From a beta proteobacterium AAP65 (GTDB taxonomy: Bacteria > Pseudomonadota > Gammaproteobacteria > Burkholderiales > Burkholderiaceae_C), in assembly GCA_001295865.1 (NCBI GenBank), contig LJHW01000037.1, positions 1 through 64,000 of the forward strand: a DNA stretch of 64,000 nucleotides, in the 5' to 3' direction. Below are positions 7,166-16,900 of this stretch, piece by piece. The notes beneath the pieces were generated by a model. The model searched no databases, was not told the DNA's origin, and saw only the letters and a list, made by a program, of their open reading frames with translations. A program made the translations under genes and the position numbers. Within the stretch, counting starts at the first letter, position 1; every line of letters begins with the position of its first letter.

Positions 7166-8842
7166 TCAGGCGATGCAAGTGCGGTTCTTGCCGGTGCGCT
7201 TGGCTTCGTACAGCGCCTCGTCGGCGCGCTCCAGCGCGGCCTGCAAGGTCTCGCCGGCGCGCCACGAGGTCACGCCGCCCGAGAAGGTGATGAACACCTC
7301 GCGACCGTCGTGCAGGAACAGCGCTTCGCTCAGGCTGCGCTGCAGCCGCGTCATGACCTGCTGGGCTTCGGCGTCGGGCAGGCCCGGCAGCAGCAGCACG
7401 AACTCTTCGCCGCCAAATCGCGCCAGGTGGTCCACCGGGCGCAAACGCTCGCGCACCGCGGCAGCCAGCGACTTCAGGGCAATGTCGCCCGCGGCATGGC
7501 CAAGGCTGTCGTTGAGCTTCTTGAAGTTGTCGATGTCGATGAGGCCCACGGCCAGCGCCGCGCCGCTCTCGCGCTCGCAGCGCGCGCGCTCGACCTCGAA
7601 AGCCTGGTCGAGGCCGCGGCGGTTGGCGACTTGGGTCAAGGCGTCGGTGGACACCTCGTCGGACAAACGCCGCAGCTCGCCTTCGAGTTCACGCACCTTG
7701 CCCTCCAGCGCATCGGCGCGCGCGCGGTCGGCCTGCAGTCGCTCTTGCGAACGCCCCACGGCCGACTGCACCGCGCGGGTGTCGTGCAGCAGGGCCTGCA
7801 CCACCTGCGTGAGGCCTTCGAGCGTGTGCGCCTGCTCGATGGCCTGCGCATGCTGCGCCGTCGCGAGCTGGAAGCGCCCGGCGTGGTCGCCGAGTTCACC
7901 GACCTCCACCACCATGTCATGGATGAGCTGCTTGAGTGCCTCGCGCGCGGCCTGGCGCTCGGCACGCACGCGCTGCTGGCGCGTGCGCGTTTCGGCCAGC
8001 AGCACGCCCGCCGCCCGCACGCCGCGGACCGACGCGCCGTCGTCTTCCAGGGTGTGCTGCAGCGCCAGGGCTTGGCCGCGGGCCCAGCTTTCGTCTTCCG
8101 CCAGTTCCACCAGCCCCGCCGTGAGCTCGCGACAGAGCGCCGAGAGCTCGTCGATGAGGTGGTGGCGGTGGCCAAAAAAGCGGCGCGCCTGCTCGCACAA
8201 AGTGTCACAGGCGGCGGCGAGTTCAGGCGTCGGGCCCTCGCTGGCCAGGGCGTCGGCCAGGCGCTTGAGTTGGTCGGCCAGGGCTTCGGCGCGGGGCACG
8301 GCCAGTGGCAGCGCGGCACCCAGCGTGCCGTGCAGGGTGCCGAGCACCGGGCGCCAGACCTCGGAACCTGCATCGGCACGGCCAACATCGGACGGCAGCG
8401 GCTCCAGGCCAGTTTGTGCAGGGTCGGCAGCCTGGTCGCTTTCCCAGGCACCCATCAAGGACTGCAGGCGCTGCAGCAGGCGATGGGGATCGCTGCGGCT
8501 GCCTTCCAGCACACGCTTGAGGCTGTCCTTGCGGCGCGCCGCCGTCCATTGGCGGCCACCGCGGTCCAGGCCCCGCACCACCCTTTCCAGGAGCGCGGCC
8601 CAGGCCTGCCCCTGGGCACGCAGCTCAGGCGCGCTGGCAGCGGCCTGCGGGGCCGTGTTCGCGGGGGCTGCGGGGGGCGGCAGGCCGGCCTCTTCGGCGT
8701 AGGCACGTGCGTAGTTTTCAGGCGTGGGTTCGAGGTGCGCCTGCGCGAGCCGGCGCAGCGCGCCCTTGGCCACGGTGGCAACCGGCACCGGCACAGCCGC
8801 TGCCGCGCGGCCGCCGGCCGCCGGGCTGGAGACGCCGTCCAT
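7166..8842 (-). CDS. Diguanylate cyclase (GGEEF domain)
   Basis: Makes cyclic di-GMP from two GTP. The C-terminal GGDEF-type domain (about 395-558) has the active motif GGEEF near residue 475 and, five residues before it, the RxxD inhibitory site as RPVD, so product inhibition is expected. The N-terminal 390 residues lack membrane segments and form long helices, probably coiled coils; no known sensor domain is evident. The likely ATG at 8842 overlaps the stop of the preceding gene as TGATG, so the two cyclic-di-GMP genes are co-translated. A TTG three bases earlier is an alternative start. Confidence 0.85.
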   Translation of the reverse strand: MDGVSSPAAGGRAAAAVPVPVATVAKGALRRLAQAHLEPTPENYARAYAEEAGLPPPAAPANTAPQAAASAPELRAQGQAWAALLERVVRGLDRGGRQWTAARRKDSLKRVLEGSRSDPHRLLQRLQSLMGAWESDQAADPAQTGLEPLPSDVGRADAGSEVWRPVLGTLHGTLGAALPLAVPRAEALADQLKRLADALASEGPTPELAAACDTLCEQARRFFGHRHHLIDELSALCRELTAGLVELAEDESWARGQALALQHTLEDDGASVRGVRAAGVLLAETRTRQQRVRAERQAAREALKQLIHDMVVEVGELGDHAGRFQLATAQHAQAIEQAHTLEGLTQVVQALLHDTRAVQSAVGRSQERLQADRARADALEGKVRELEGELRRLSDEVSTDALTQVANRRGLDQAFEVERARCERESGAALAVGLIDIDNFKKLNDSLGHAAGDIALKSLAAAVRERLRPVDHLARFGGEEFVLLLPGLPDAEAQQVMTRLQRSLSEALFLHDGREVFITFSGGVTSWRAGETLQAALERADEALYEAKRTGKNRTCIA

Positions 8843-11094
8843 CAACGCAGGCGGCGCGCAACGGCCGAACGGGCGGCTTCTTCACCCTGGGCTTCGAGCT
8901 GCGCGTCCATCCAAGCGGCACGCCGTGGTGACTGCAGGTTGACCTGCCACTCTTCCAGTTCCGCTGCGCCGACGGGCTTGCTGAACAGGAAGCCCTGCAT
9001 CACGGTGCAACCGAGGCGGTAGAGCACGTCCTTCTGGCGCAGCGTTTCCACGCCTTCGGCCACCACACGCAGGCTGAGCGAACGCGCCAGCGCGATGATG
9101 GCTGTCACCACCGCGCTGCTCTGCGGCGCGATGCCGAGTTCGCGCGTGAAGCTGCGGTCAATCTTGAGCTCGCTGATGGGCAGCGTGGTCAGGTAGGCCA
9201 GGCTGGAGTACCCGGTGCCGAAATCGTCGATGGAGATCTCCACGCCGATCTCGTTGAGTCGGTGCAACGTGGGCATCACGCCCTGCAGGTCGGCCATCAG
9301 GCTGTTTTCGGTGATCTCCAGCATCACCGCGCGGTGCGGCATGTTGACCGCCGTCACGCACTGGTGGATGTGTTCGACCAGATCGCTGCGCTCGAACAGC
9401 CGGCTGGGCAGGTTGACGGCGATGGACTGGTCGAAGCCGAACTTGTCGCGCCAGGCCCGCGCCTGCCAGGCAGCCTGGCGCAGTGCCCATTCCGACAGCG
9501 GCACGATGAGACCGGTTTCCTCGGCCAGCGGGATGAACTCGCCAGGCGGCACCAGTTTGCTGCCGCGCTGCCAGCGCATCAGCGCTTCCACACCCACCAT
9601 GCACGCGGCGCGCACGTCGACCTTGGGCTGGTAGTGCAGCACCAGTTCGTCACGCTCGATGGCGCGGTGCAGCGCGGTTTCCAGCTCCAGCTTCTCGCGG
9701 CCCAGGCCGGCGAGTTGCGGGCTGTAGATCGCGCTCGCGTTTTTGCCCTGCGCCTTGACGGAGTACATCGCGACGTCGCTGTTGCGCAGCAGGTCGACGA
9801 CCGTGGTGCCGTCACGCGGGAAGATGGCCACGCCCACGCTGGCGGTGACGAAACACTCCTGCCCGGCCACGAAGATGGCCTCGCGCAGCGATTCGAGGAT
9901 GCGCTGGGCGACACGTTCGGCGTCGGCGTCGTCCACCACCTCGGGCAGCAGCGCCACGAATTCGTCGCCGCCCAGACGGCCCACCGCCTCCAGCGAGCGG
10001 TGCGAGCGGCTGCCCACCAGTTCCACCTGGCCGTCGGCGATCTCTTCGCTGTGGCGCACGCAGGCGCGCAGACGGCGGCCCACCTGCGTGAGAAGTTCGT
10101 CGCCGGCGCTGTGGCCCAGCGTGTCGTTGATGATCTTGAAGCGGTCGAGGTCGATCAGCAGCAGCGCGCACTGGTGGTTGCCGCGCCGCGCGTATTCCAG
10201 CGCGCGCTCGGCACGGGCGATCAGCTGGCGGCGGTTGGGCAGGCCCGTCAACGAATCGAAGTTGGCCAGTTCCTTGATCTGGTCTTCGGCCTGACGGCGC
10301 TCGGTGACGTCTTGCACGATGCCGGTGTAGCCGATGCCATGGCCATGTTCGTTGAACTCGGGCTCGGCTTCGATGTGGATGATGCGCTGACGCCCATCGA
10401 AGAGCACGATGCGCACGTCCTCAGCGAGCACCGAGGCATGGCGGATGGCCTCGTGCAGCTTGCGCGAGAGCTGCGCACGGTCGACACGCGGCACCATGCG
10501 CAGCAGCATGCGCAGCGTCACGCGCTCCTGCGGGCCGAAACCCAGCACCCGCAAGGCCTCGGGCAGCAGCAGCAGCCCGCCTTCCGAACGGCGCCAGTCG
10601 AAGCTGCCCATGCGCGCCAGGTCTTGCGCGCGGGCCAGCTTGGCGCGGTTGCGCTCGAGTTCGATGCGTGTGCGCGAGGCGCGCAGCAGGTAGTGCAGCC
10701 GGCCTGACAGCAGGCTCCACTGCGTGGCCTTGACGAAAAAGTCGGTGGCGCCTGCCTGGTAGGCGCGCGTGATGGAAGCGTCGTCTTCCAGGCCCGTGAG
10801 CATCAGCACCGGCACGTTTTCGAAGCCGGGCGTGCGGCGCAGGCGGCGGCAGGTCTCGAAACCGTCCAGCCCCGGCATCATCGCGTCGAGCACGATGATG
10901 TCGGGCGTCCAGTCGCGCAGCAGCTCCAACGCACGCTCGCCACTGCCCGCTTCGGTGATGATGAAACCGCGCTCGCGCAGGGCCAGCGCCGTCAGCAGCA
11001 GGTTGACCTCGTCGTCGTCGACGAGCAGCACCTCGGGCTGGCCCGTGTGGCTGGCGTCGGCGAAGGGGTGCGAAGGACTCATCGGCACGGGCAT
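8842..11094 (-). CDS. Response regulator with PAS, GGDEF and EAL domains
   Basis: A 750-residue cytoplasmic enzyme. Order: receiver domain with acidic pocket DDD (26-28) and phosphoacceptor Asp70; a PAS-like region (about 165-290); GGDEF near 375; EAL domain from about 485. The GGDEF motif is intact but the usual RxxD site is RSLE, and an extra segment of about 20 residues stands before it. The EAL domain keeps EAL, ENSLM, DDFGTGYSSLAYL and AEGVETL, so it should hydrolyse cyclic di-GMP. The start at 11094 lies one base after the stop of the Hpt gene. Phosphorylation of Asp70, perhaps through that Hpt protein, probably sets the balance of activities. Confidence 0.88.
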   Translation of the reverse strand: MPVPMSPSHPFADASHTGQPEVLLVDDDEVNLLLTALALRERGFIITEAGSGERALELLRDWTPDIIVLDAMMPGLDGFETCRRLRRTPGFENVPVLMLTGLEDDASITRAYQAGATDFFVKATQWSLLSGRLHYLLRASRTRIELERNRAKLARAQDLARMGSFDWRRSEGGLLLLPEALRVLGFGPQERVTLRMLLRMVPRVDRAQLSRKLHEAIRHASVLAEDVRIVLFDGRQRIIHIEAEPEFNEHGHGIGYTGIVQDVTERRQAEDQIKELANFDSLTGLPNRRQLIARAERALEYARRGNHQCALLLIDLDRFKIINDTLGHSAGDELLTQVGRRLRACVRHSEEIADGQVELVGSRSHRSLEAVGRLGGDEFVALLPEVVDDADAERVAQRILESLREAIFVAGQECFVTASVGVAIFPRDGTTVVDLLRNSDVAMYSVKAQGKNASAIYSPQLAGLGREKLELETALHRAIERDELVLHYQPKVDVRAACMVGVEALMRWQRGSKLVPPGEFIPLAEETGLIVPLSEWALRQAAWQARAWRDKFGFDQSIAVNLPSRLFERSDLVEHIHQCVTAVNMPHRAVMLEITENSLMADLQGVMPTLHRLNEIGVEISIDDFGTGYSSLAYLTTLPISELKIDRSFTRELGIAPQSSAVVTAIIALARSLSLRVVAEGVETLRQKDVLYRLGCTVMQGFLFSKPVGAAELEEWQVNLQSPRRAAWMDAQLEAQGEEAARSAVARRLR

Positions 11095-11095
11095 C

Positions 11096-11497
11096 TCAGG
11101 GGCGCAGCATAGCCCTAACCGTTGCCAGCGCACTCTCGCCGGCAAGCGTCAATCGTTCGATATCACCGCCGAGGGAACCCGGCTCGCCGGTCCGCAGGCG
11201 GTGTTCGACTTCGGCACAAGCCCGCGCGAGTTCCAGCGCGCCGACACTGGCAGAGCTGGATTTCAGCGTGTGCGCCACGCCGGCCACCACCGCGGCGTTG
11301 CCACCCTCACGTTCGGCGGCCAGCTGCACGAGCATGCGGCTGAGCGAAGTCTCGAAGGCCGTCAGCACACGCTGCAGCACGCCGTGGCGGCCATCGGGGT
11401 CGAGCTCGCGCAGCCGACCCAGTGCCACGGCGTCCAGGCCGGCGGGTGCTGACGGTGGGGTGGCGCCTGGAGAGCCTGGGTTTTGCGGTTCGCTCAT
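11096..11497 (-). CDS. Free-standing Hpt phosphotransfer protein
   Basis: A 133-residue protein with a four-helix histidine phosphotransfer domain. The phosphoacceptor is His76 in VAHTLKSSSASVGA. Residues 1-20 are a Pro/Gly-rich leader. It ends one base before the start of the receiver-GGDEF-EAL gene, an arrangement that implies the pair work in one phosphorelay: a hybrid or separate kinase, Hpt, then the receiver of the cyclic-di-GMP enzyme. It is divergent from the histidine kinase at 11747. The start ATG at 11497 has no strong ribosome site. Confidence 0.8.
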   Translation of the reverse strand: MSEPQNPGSPGATPPSAPAGLDAVALGRLRELDPDGRHGVLQRVLTAFETSLSRMLVQLAAEREGGNAAVVAGVAHTLKSSSASVGALELARACAEVEHRLRTGEPGSLGGDIERLTLAGESALATVRAMLRP

Positions 11498-11634
11498 GGA
11501 TGGCGCTTTGCAATGCGGTCGGAGGCTGCCGGGGCCTGGCGATTCGGCCGGCTGCCAGCTGGCGGCAGATCGGCCACCTCTGGGCTTTCGGCGCCGGTCC
11601 TTCGAACTTGAGTCGGCCTGCGCCGCTCGCTTCG

Positions 11635-11640
11635 TACAAT
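11635..11640 (+). promoter_or_regulatory. Candidate -10 element for the histidine kinase
   Basis: TACAAT lies about 107 bases upstream of the preferred kinase start in the Hpt/kinase divergent region. The best -35 match, TTGAGT at 11608-11613, is 21 bases away, which is too far, so this is a weak call. Confidence 0.25.
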
Positions 11641-11746
11641 TCCCACCATGCTTGTATCGTGCCACGGCCGACCCCACCGAGCCGCCGGCCTTCAAGCGGT
11701 GGCGGCGGGGGTTTGCCCGCAGGCCCCTGCCGAACCAGGGCGCCCG

Positions 11747-13309
11747 ATGGCCCGGGCCTGGATCCTGCCGCTGACCCTGCCGCTGCCAGCCACGGCAGCC
11801 GACACGGCCAGCCTGGGCGGTGGCGCCGCTTGGGGCCTGCCACTGGCATTGCTGGCCGTGGTCGTGGCGGCCGCCGCCGCCTACGCCCTGGGCTGTGCAC
11901 GCACCCGCCTGCGCACCGAAGCCGCGCTGCGCGAAGCCCAGGCACAAACCCGTGAGCTGGCCCAGTTGCAGGCCGAGGCCACCTGGCAGACCGACACCCT
12001 GCACCGCCCCCAACGCTGGCAGGGCAACGCACAGGCCGCGGCCGCCTGGCTGCCGCTGTTCAGCGACCCGGCCTTGCGCGCGCACCTGCAGGCCCAGCGC
12101 GCTTTTGCCGACGTGCGCGTCGACCTGCCCCAGCCTTTGCAGGGCAGCCGCAGCTGGCGTGTGCAAGGCGTGCCGCGGCAGGACGACCTGGGCGCCTTCA
12201 ACGGCTACACCGGCACCGCCTGCCCGCTGCAGCCCGACGACATGCAGCAGGCCCAAGCCGCCGCGCTGCCGCCGCTGCTCGCCCTGCACGCGGGCCCGGC
12301 GCTCTGGGCGCTGGACCAGGGCGACGGCTGGCAGCTGCAGGCCTGCAACGGCGCGGCACAGGCGCTGTGGCCGGCGCTCTCGCCCGGCTGCCCTTTGCCC
12401 GAGGCCCTGCACGAATTGCCCCCGGCCCTGGTGCAGGCCTTCGCGCAGGACGGCCCGGCACCGGTGCAGGCCGAGGGCGGCTGGCACCTGCAAGCCTGCG
12501 CAGGCCTGCCGGGCACCCTGCGCGGCCTGGTGCTGGTGCAGCAGCCGGCCACCGCGGCCGACAGCAGCGCCGAGGCGGCGGCTTCGGCGCTGCAGGTCTC
12601 GCAAGCCGCGCAAGCATCACAAGCGGCGATGAACGCCAGCATGGAAGAGAGCGACAGCTTCAGCTTCACCGTTTCGCACGACCTCCGTGCGCCCATTCGC
12701 GTGGTCGAGGGCTTCACGCGCATCGTGAAAGAAGACTACGGCCGTTTGCTCGACCGCGTGGGCAACGACCACCTCGACCGCGTGCTCGGCGCCGCCGCGC
12801 GCATGAACCTGATGATCGATGCGCTGCTGACGCTGGCGCGCCTGAGTTCGCAGCCGCTCGCGCGGCAGCCGGTGAACCTGTCGCAGCTGGCGGGCTACGT
12901 CATCGACGACCTGCGCCGCAGCACACCCGACCGCGAGGTCGATGTCGACATCGAAGGCGGGCTCACCACGCAGGGCGACCCGACGCTGCTGCGCCTCGTG
13001 CTGGAAAACCTGCTCGGCAACGCCTGGAAGTACAGCGGCCGCACACCCAAGGCGCGCATCAGCCTGGGCACGGTGCCGCACGGCGGGCGCACGGCCTATG
13101 TGGTGCGCGACAACGGCGCCGGCTTCGACATGCGCTCTTCAGACCGTCTTTTCGGCCTCTTCCAGCGCCTGCACAGCGCCAGTGAGTTTGCGGGGCACGG
13201 CGTCGGGTTGGCTTCGGTGCGCCGCATCGTTCGCCGCCACGGGGGCGACATCTGGGCCGAGGCCGAACCGGGCCGAGGCGCGGCTTTCTACTTCACACTG
13301 GCGGGGTGA
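11747..13309 (+). CDS. Membrane sensor histidine kinase (HisKA/HATPase)
   Basis: A 520-residue kinase. A signal-like N-terminus and one clear membrane helix (LPLALLAVVVAAAAAYALG, about 28-46) precede a sensory region of about 240 residues that I cannot assign. The dimerisation box SHDLRAPIRVVEG places the phospho-accepting His near 311. The ATPase part has ENLLGNAWKYS, DNGAGFDM and GHGVGLASV. There is no receiver or Hpt domain of its own, so it needs separate partners; the divergent Hpt protein is the obvious candidate. An upstream in-frame ATG at 11648 is possible, but the one at 11747 begins the hydrophobic leader. Confidence 0.85.
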   Translation: MARAWILPLTLPLPATAADTASLGGGAAWGLPLALLAVVVAAAAAYALGCARTRLRTEAALREAQAQTRELAQLQAEATWQTDTLHRPQRWQGNAQAAAAWLPLFSDPALRAHLQAQRAFADVRVDLPQPLQGSRSWRVQGVPRQDDLGAFNGYTGTACPLQPDDMQQAQAAALPPLLALHAGPALWALDQGDGWQLQACNGAAQALWPALSPGCPLPEALHELPPALVQAFAQDGPAPVQAEGGWHLQACAGLPGTLRGLVLVQQPATAADSSAEAAASALQVSQAAQASQAAMNASMEESDSFSFTVSHDLRAPIRVVEGFTRIVKEDYGRLLDRVGNDHLDRVLGAAARMNLMIDALLTLARLSSQPLARQPVNLSQLAGYVIDDLRRSTPDREVDVDIEGGLTTQGDPTLLRLVLENLLGNAWKYSGRTPKARISLGTVPHGGRTAYVVRDNGAGFDMRSSDRLFGLFQRLHSASEFAGHGVGLASVRRIVRRHGGDIWAEAEPGRGAAFYFTLAG

Positions 13310-13354
13310 AACAGCACTCGGCTGCGCTTTTTTCAGCAGCCCGCAGCCGCCCGT

Positions 13355-13969
13355 TCACAGCGCCGATCGCGCGAGCTCTTCCACCGCCGCCAGCAGGCGT
13401 TCGGCCTGGGCCGGCAGCCCCAGCTTCTGGTCGGCTGCCAGGCGCTGCAAGCGCTGCCAGGCGGCATCGCGCGAGAGCGAATAACGGTGCATCAGCACCC
13501 CCACTGCCAGCGGCACGGGGTCGACCAGGACAGCAGACACCGCAGCCGACGCAGGCGCTGCGGCCGCCGCCGGCGCTGCCGTACCCCCGCGCACCCGCAC
13601 GAAGGCAGCCTCGACGGCGGGCACGATCTGGCCCACGTCCAGCGGCTTGATCAGGTAGTCGAGCGCGCCCAGCGCCTGCACCTGCTGCTTGGTGGCCTCG
13701 TCGGCGAAGGCCGACAGGAACATGAAGGGGATGCTGTAGGCGTCGCGCAGGGTCTCGGCAACGTCGAAGCCGCTCTTGCCTTCCATGCGGATGTCCAGCA
13801 GCGCCAGCGCGGGGCGGTGCTCGCGGGCCAGCAGGATGGCGTCGTCACCATTGTCGGCGTCGATGACCTCGTAGCCGGCGGCCGAAAGCCCGTGCGTGAC
13901 GGTGGCGAGCACGAGCCTGTCGTCATCGACGACCAGGATCTTGCCTCGGCTGACCACCTCTGCGTTCAT
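13355..13969 (-). CDS. Response regulator with ANTAR-type RNA-binding output
   Basis: A 204-residue regulator. Receiver domain: DDD at 15-17, phosphoacceptor Asp59 in LALLDIRMEG, Lys in LIKPLD. After an Ala/Pro linker (about 127-150) comes a three-helix segment with AVGVLMHRYSLSRDAAWQRL, the pattern of ANTAR domains, which bind paired hairpins in nascent RNA and prevent termination. It follows the large PAS kinase by 27 bases on the same strand; HisKA_2 kinases with ANTAR regulators are a known pairing. The target transcripts are unknown. The ANTAR match is by pattern only. Confidence 0.8.
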   Translation of the reverse strand: MNAEVVSRGKILVVDDDRLVLATVTHGLSAAGYEVIDADNGDDAILLAREHRPALALLDIRMEGKSGFDVAETLRDAYSIPFMFLSAFADEATKQQVQALGALDYLIKPLDVGQIVPAVEAAFVRVRGGTAAPAAAAAPASAAVSAVLVDPVPLAVGVLMHRYSLSRDAAWQRLQRLAADQKLGLPAQAERLLAAVEELARSAL

Positions 13970-13996
13970 CCACCGGATTGTGGCCCATCAGACCGC

Positions 13997-16900
13997 TCAG
14001 ACCGTGTCCCCCGGCCCCGGCACACGCACCCCGGGGGGGCGCAGCGCCAGCCGTGCCACGACCTCGTCGCCTTCCTGCGCCAGCGCCAGCGAGGCGCTGC
14101 GCCGCGGCAGCAGGGCCCGCACCAGGCCCAGGCCCGACACCACACTGCGACGTTGTTGCAGGTCGAAACCCGGCGCCAGCGTGGCGCGGCTGGCGATGCT
14201 GATGTCCAGGCCCTCGCCCACCGCCCACACGCGGCAATGCACATCACCGCCCTGACCGTGTTTGATGGCGTTGGTGAGCAGCTCGTTGAGCGTCAGCGCC
14301 ACCGGGATGGACTCGGCCTCGGGCAGCAGGTGCGGCACCTCGCCGTCCATGTCGACCGCGATGGCGCGCCCGAAGGTGCGCTGCACCGAGGCCGCGATGG
14401 CGCGCAGCAGGCTGGCCACCGCCAGCGGCCCGCTGGCGCCCACCTGCAGGCCGTAGACCTGCGCGATGGCCTGCACCTGCCCCACGGCCTCGCTGAGGAT
14501 GTCGGCCATCTCGGGCCGACGCGCCGCGTTCTGCTGCAGCAGCCCGGCCACGCCCTGCAGGTTGTTCTTGATGCGGTGGTGCACCTCGCGCACCAGCACC
14601 TCGCGCTGGGCGATGGCGGCCTGCAGGCGCGCACGTTCGGCGGCGCGCTGCTCGGTCACGTCGCTGGCCACCAGCAGCAGCTGCAGGCCGCTGGCATCGT
14701 CACCCGCGGCGGCTGCGCTGTCCTGCAGCGTCGTGATGCGGCAGTCCCACACGCGCGCGCTGGCCTCGCCGCTGACGGGCTCGGACAGCTCTTCGCGCCA
14801 CTCGTGCTGCGCCGCGCCGGCACCGTCGGCCGCGGCGCGCAGCCAGCCGCGCAGCGCTTCGGCCTGGGCGGCGCTGGCGCAGCAGGCTTGCAGGGTGCGG
14901 CCCTGCAGGCCGTCCAGGGGCTGGCCGAAGAAGCTGGCGGCCGTCTGGTTGAGCTGCTGCACGACGAGGCTGCGCGCATCGAAGAGCGCGATGGCCAGCG
15001 GCGCCGTCTCGATCACCCGCTGCAGCGAGGCCTGGGCCTGGGCGATGTGCACCTCGGCCTGGCGGCGGCGTTCGATGTCCAGCAACGCGATGGTCATCTC
15101 GCGCGAGGCACCGCTGCCCGCAGCTGCGGCGCTGGGCACGGCATTGCCCACCACCCAGAACTCCCGCCCGTCGCGTGCCTTGAGACGGCATTCGAAGGTG
15201 TCGTTCCGGCCTTCCTTCAGGCCTTCCAGCCGGGCCAGCTGGCGCAGCGGGTGGTCGGCTTCGGGTGTGGCGACGATGCTGATGGGCTCGCCGACAAAAT
15301 CGGCCAGCTCACCACCGAACATGCGCCGCGCCGAGCGGTTCATCCACTGGATGCCGTGTTCGTTGACGGTGACGATGCCCACCAGCACCGAATTCAGCAC
15401 CGCGCGCGTGCGCTCGGCCTGGCCGGCCAGCGTCTCGCGCGTGCGGCGGCGCTCGTCGATGTCGATGAAGCTGCAGATCACCGCGCTTTCCGGCTCTTCC
15501 TGGTTCACCGGGCGCACCGCCACCTGCACCCAGAGCAGGCTGCCGTCGCGGCGGCGCAGCCTGCGCTCGCCGCTGAAGCGCCCCTGCTCGCGCAGCGCCT
15601 GCGCAATGCGCGCCTCGAATTCGACACATTCACGCGCGTTTTCGTAGAGCTCGGCGGCATCCAGCGTGCTCAGCTCGGGGCTGGCCCAGCCGGTCAGCGA
15701 AGCCATGGCCTGGTTGGCGCGCTCGATGCGCGCGCCACGCTGGTAGACGATGCCCACCTCGCTGAGGCTGAACATCAGCTCGCGGTCGCGCAGCAGCTGT
15801 TCGAGCTCGGCCTGCTGGTGCTTCAGGCGCGTGATGTCGGTGAGCACGGCCACGGCCTCGGGCTCGCCTTCGTCACCGGTGGCCTGGGCGCGGCGCACCG
15901 AAAGCGAGAACCATTGCGGCGGCGCGTCGCCCATGGCCAGCGGCAGCTCGGCTTCGAAGGGCTGGCCTTCGTCCAGGCGCTGCAGCGCGGCCACCGCCTC
16001 GCCCGCGCCCTGCAGCGCCCCCATGCTGCGCGCGAAGATCTCGCCCAGCGAGGCACCGGCCGCGGCACCGCCTTCGAAACCCAGCATGCGCTCGAAGCGG
16101 CGGTTGCAGCGCGCCACCACCGGCCCGCGCAGGTAGGCAATGCCGGCGGTGCTGCTGTCCAGAATCGTCGTCAGCTCGCGCAGCAGCTCTTCGTTGCGGC
16201 GCTGCGCGAGGTGCTGGTCGGTCACGTCCAGCGTCACCACCGAGGTGGTGTGCCGGCCGCCCGACAGCGCCCCGGGCTCCACGCGCGTGAGCAGCCAGCG
16301 CAGGCCCAGTTCGGGGTGGCGCACGGCGTAACGCACCTCGGTGCGTTCGCCGCTGCGCAAGGCCCGCTGCAGGGTCTCGTACTCCGGCAGCGAGGCGGGC
16401 TCCACAACATCGCGGTGGATGCCCATCAGCGCGCCCGAGGCCGGGCGGCCCTCGCCGCGGCGCCCGGCACCTGCGCTGCCTTGCGGCGGCGGCTCGGGCG
16501 CCAGCCAGCCGCGCGCCGGGTCGTAGGTGGCCACGCCGATGCTGGCGGTGTCCATCAGCATGCCCATTTCCAGCTGGGCGAGGTCACGCGCGTCTTCGGC
16601 GCTGCGGTCTTGCACCACGGCCATCACGCGGCGGCCGCCGCCATCGGTGGCCTGGCACACCAGGCGCGCGCTCAGGCGCCGCCGGCGGCCATCGGCCAGC
16701 GCCACCAGCGCCTGCGCTTCCAGCGCCGGGCCGCCCGGCGCCAGCGCCGGGGCCAGCGCCCCGCCCTGCCAGCCCAGCAGCGCCTGCAACCCGGGCTCGG
16801 CGGTGGCCAGCTCTTCCGGCACACGGTCGACCAGGGTTTCGAAAGCCGCGTTGCACCGCACGATGAGACCACTGTCGTCGTACACCAGCATGCCCGTGCC

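Noticed and set aside
11096..12613. A 505-codon version of the Hpt gene
   Set aside because: The N-terminal 370 codons are antisense to the histidine kinase; only the segment from 11497 is Hpt-like.
13319..13350. Possible terminator between the kinase and the ANTAR gene (CGGCTGCG ... CGCAGCCG)
   Set aside because: The loop is 16 bases and the T run lies inside it rather than after the stem, so it does not fit an intrinsic terminator.
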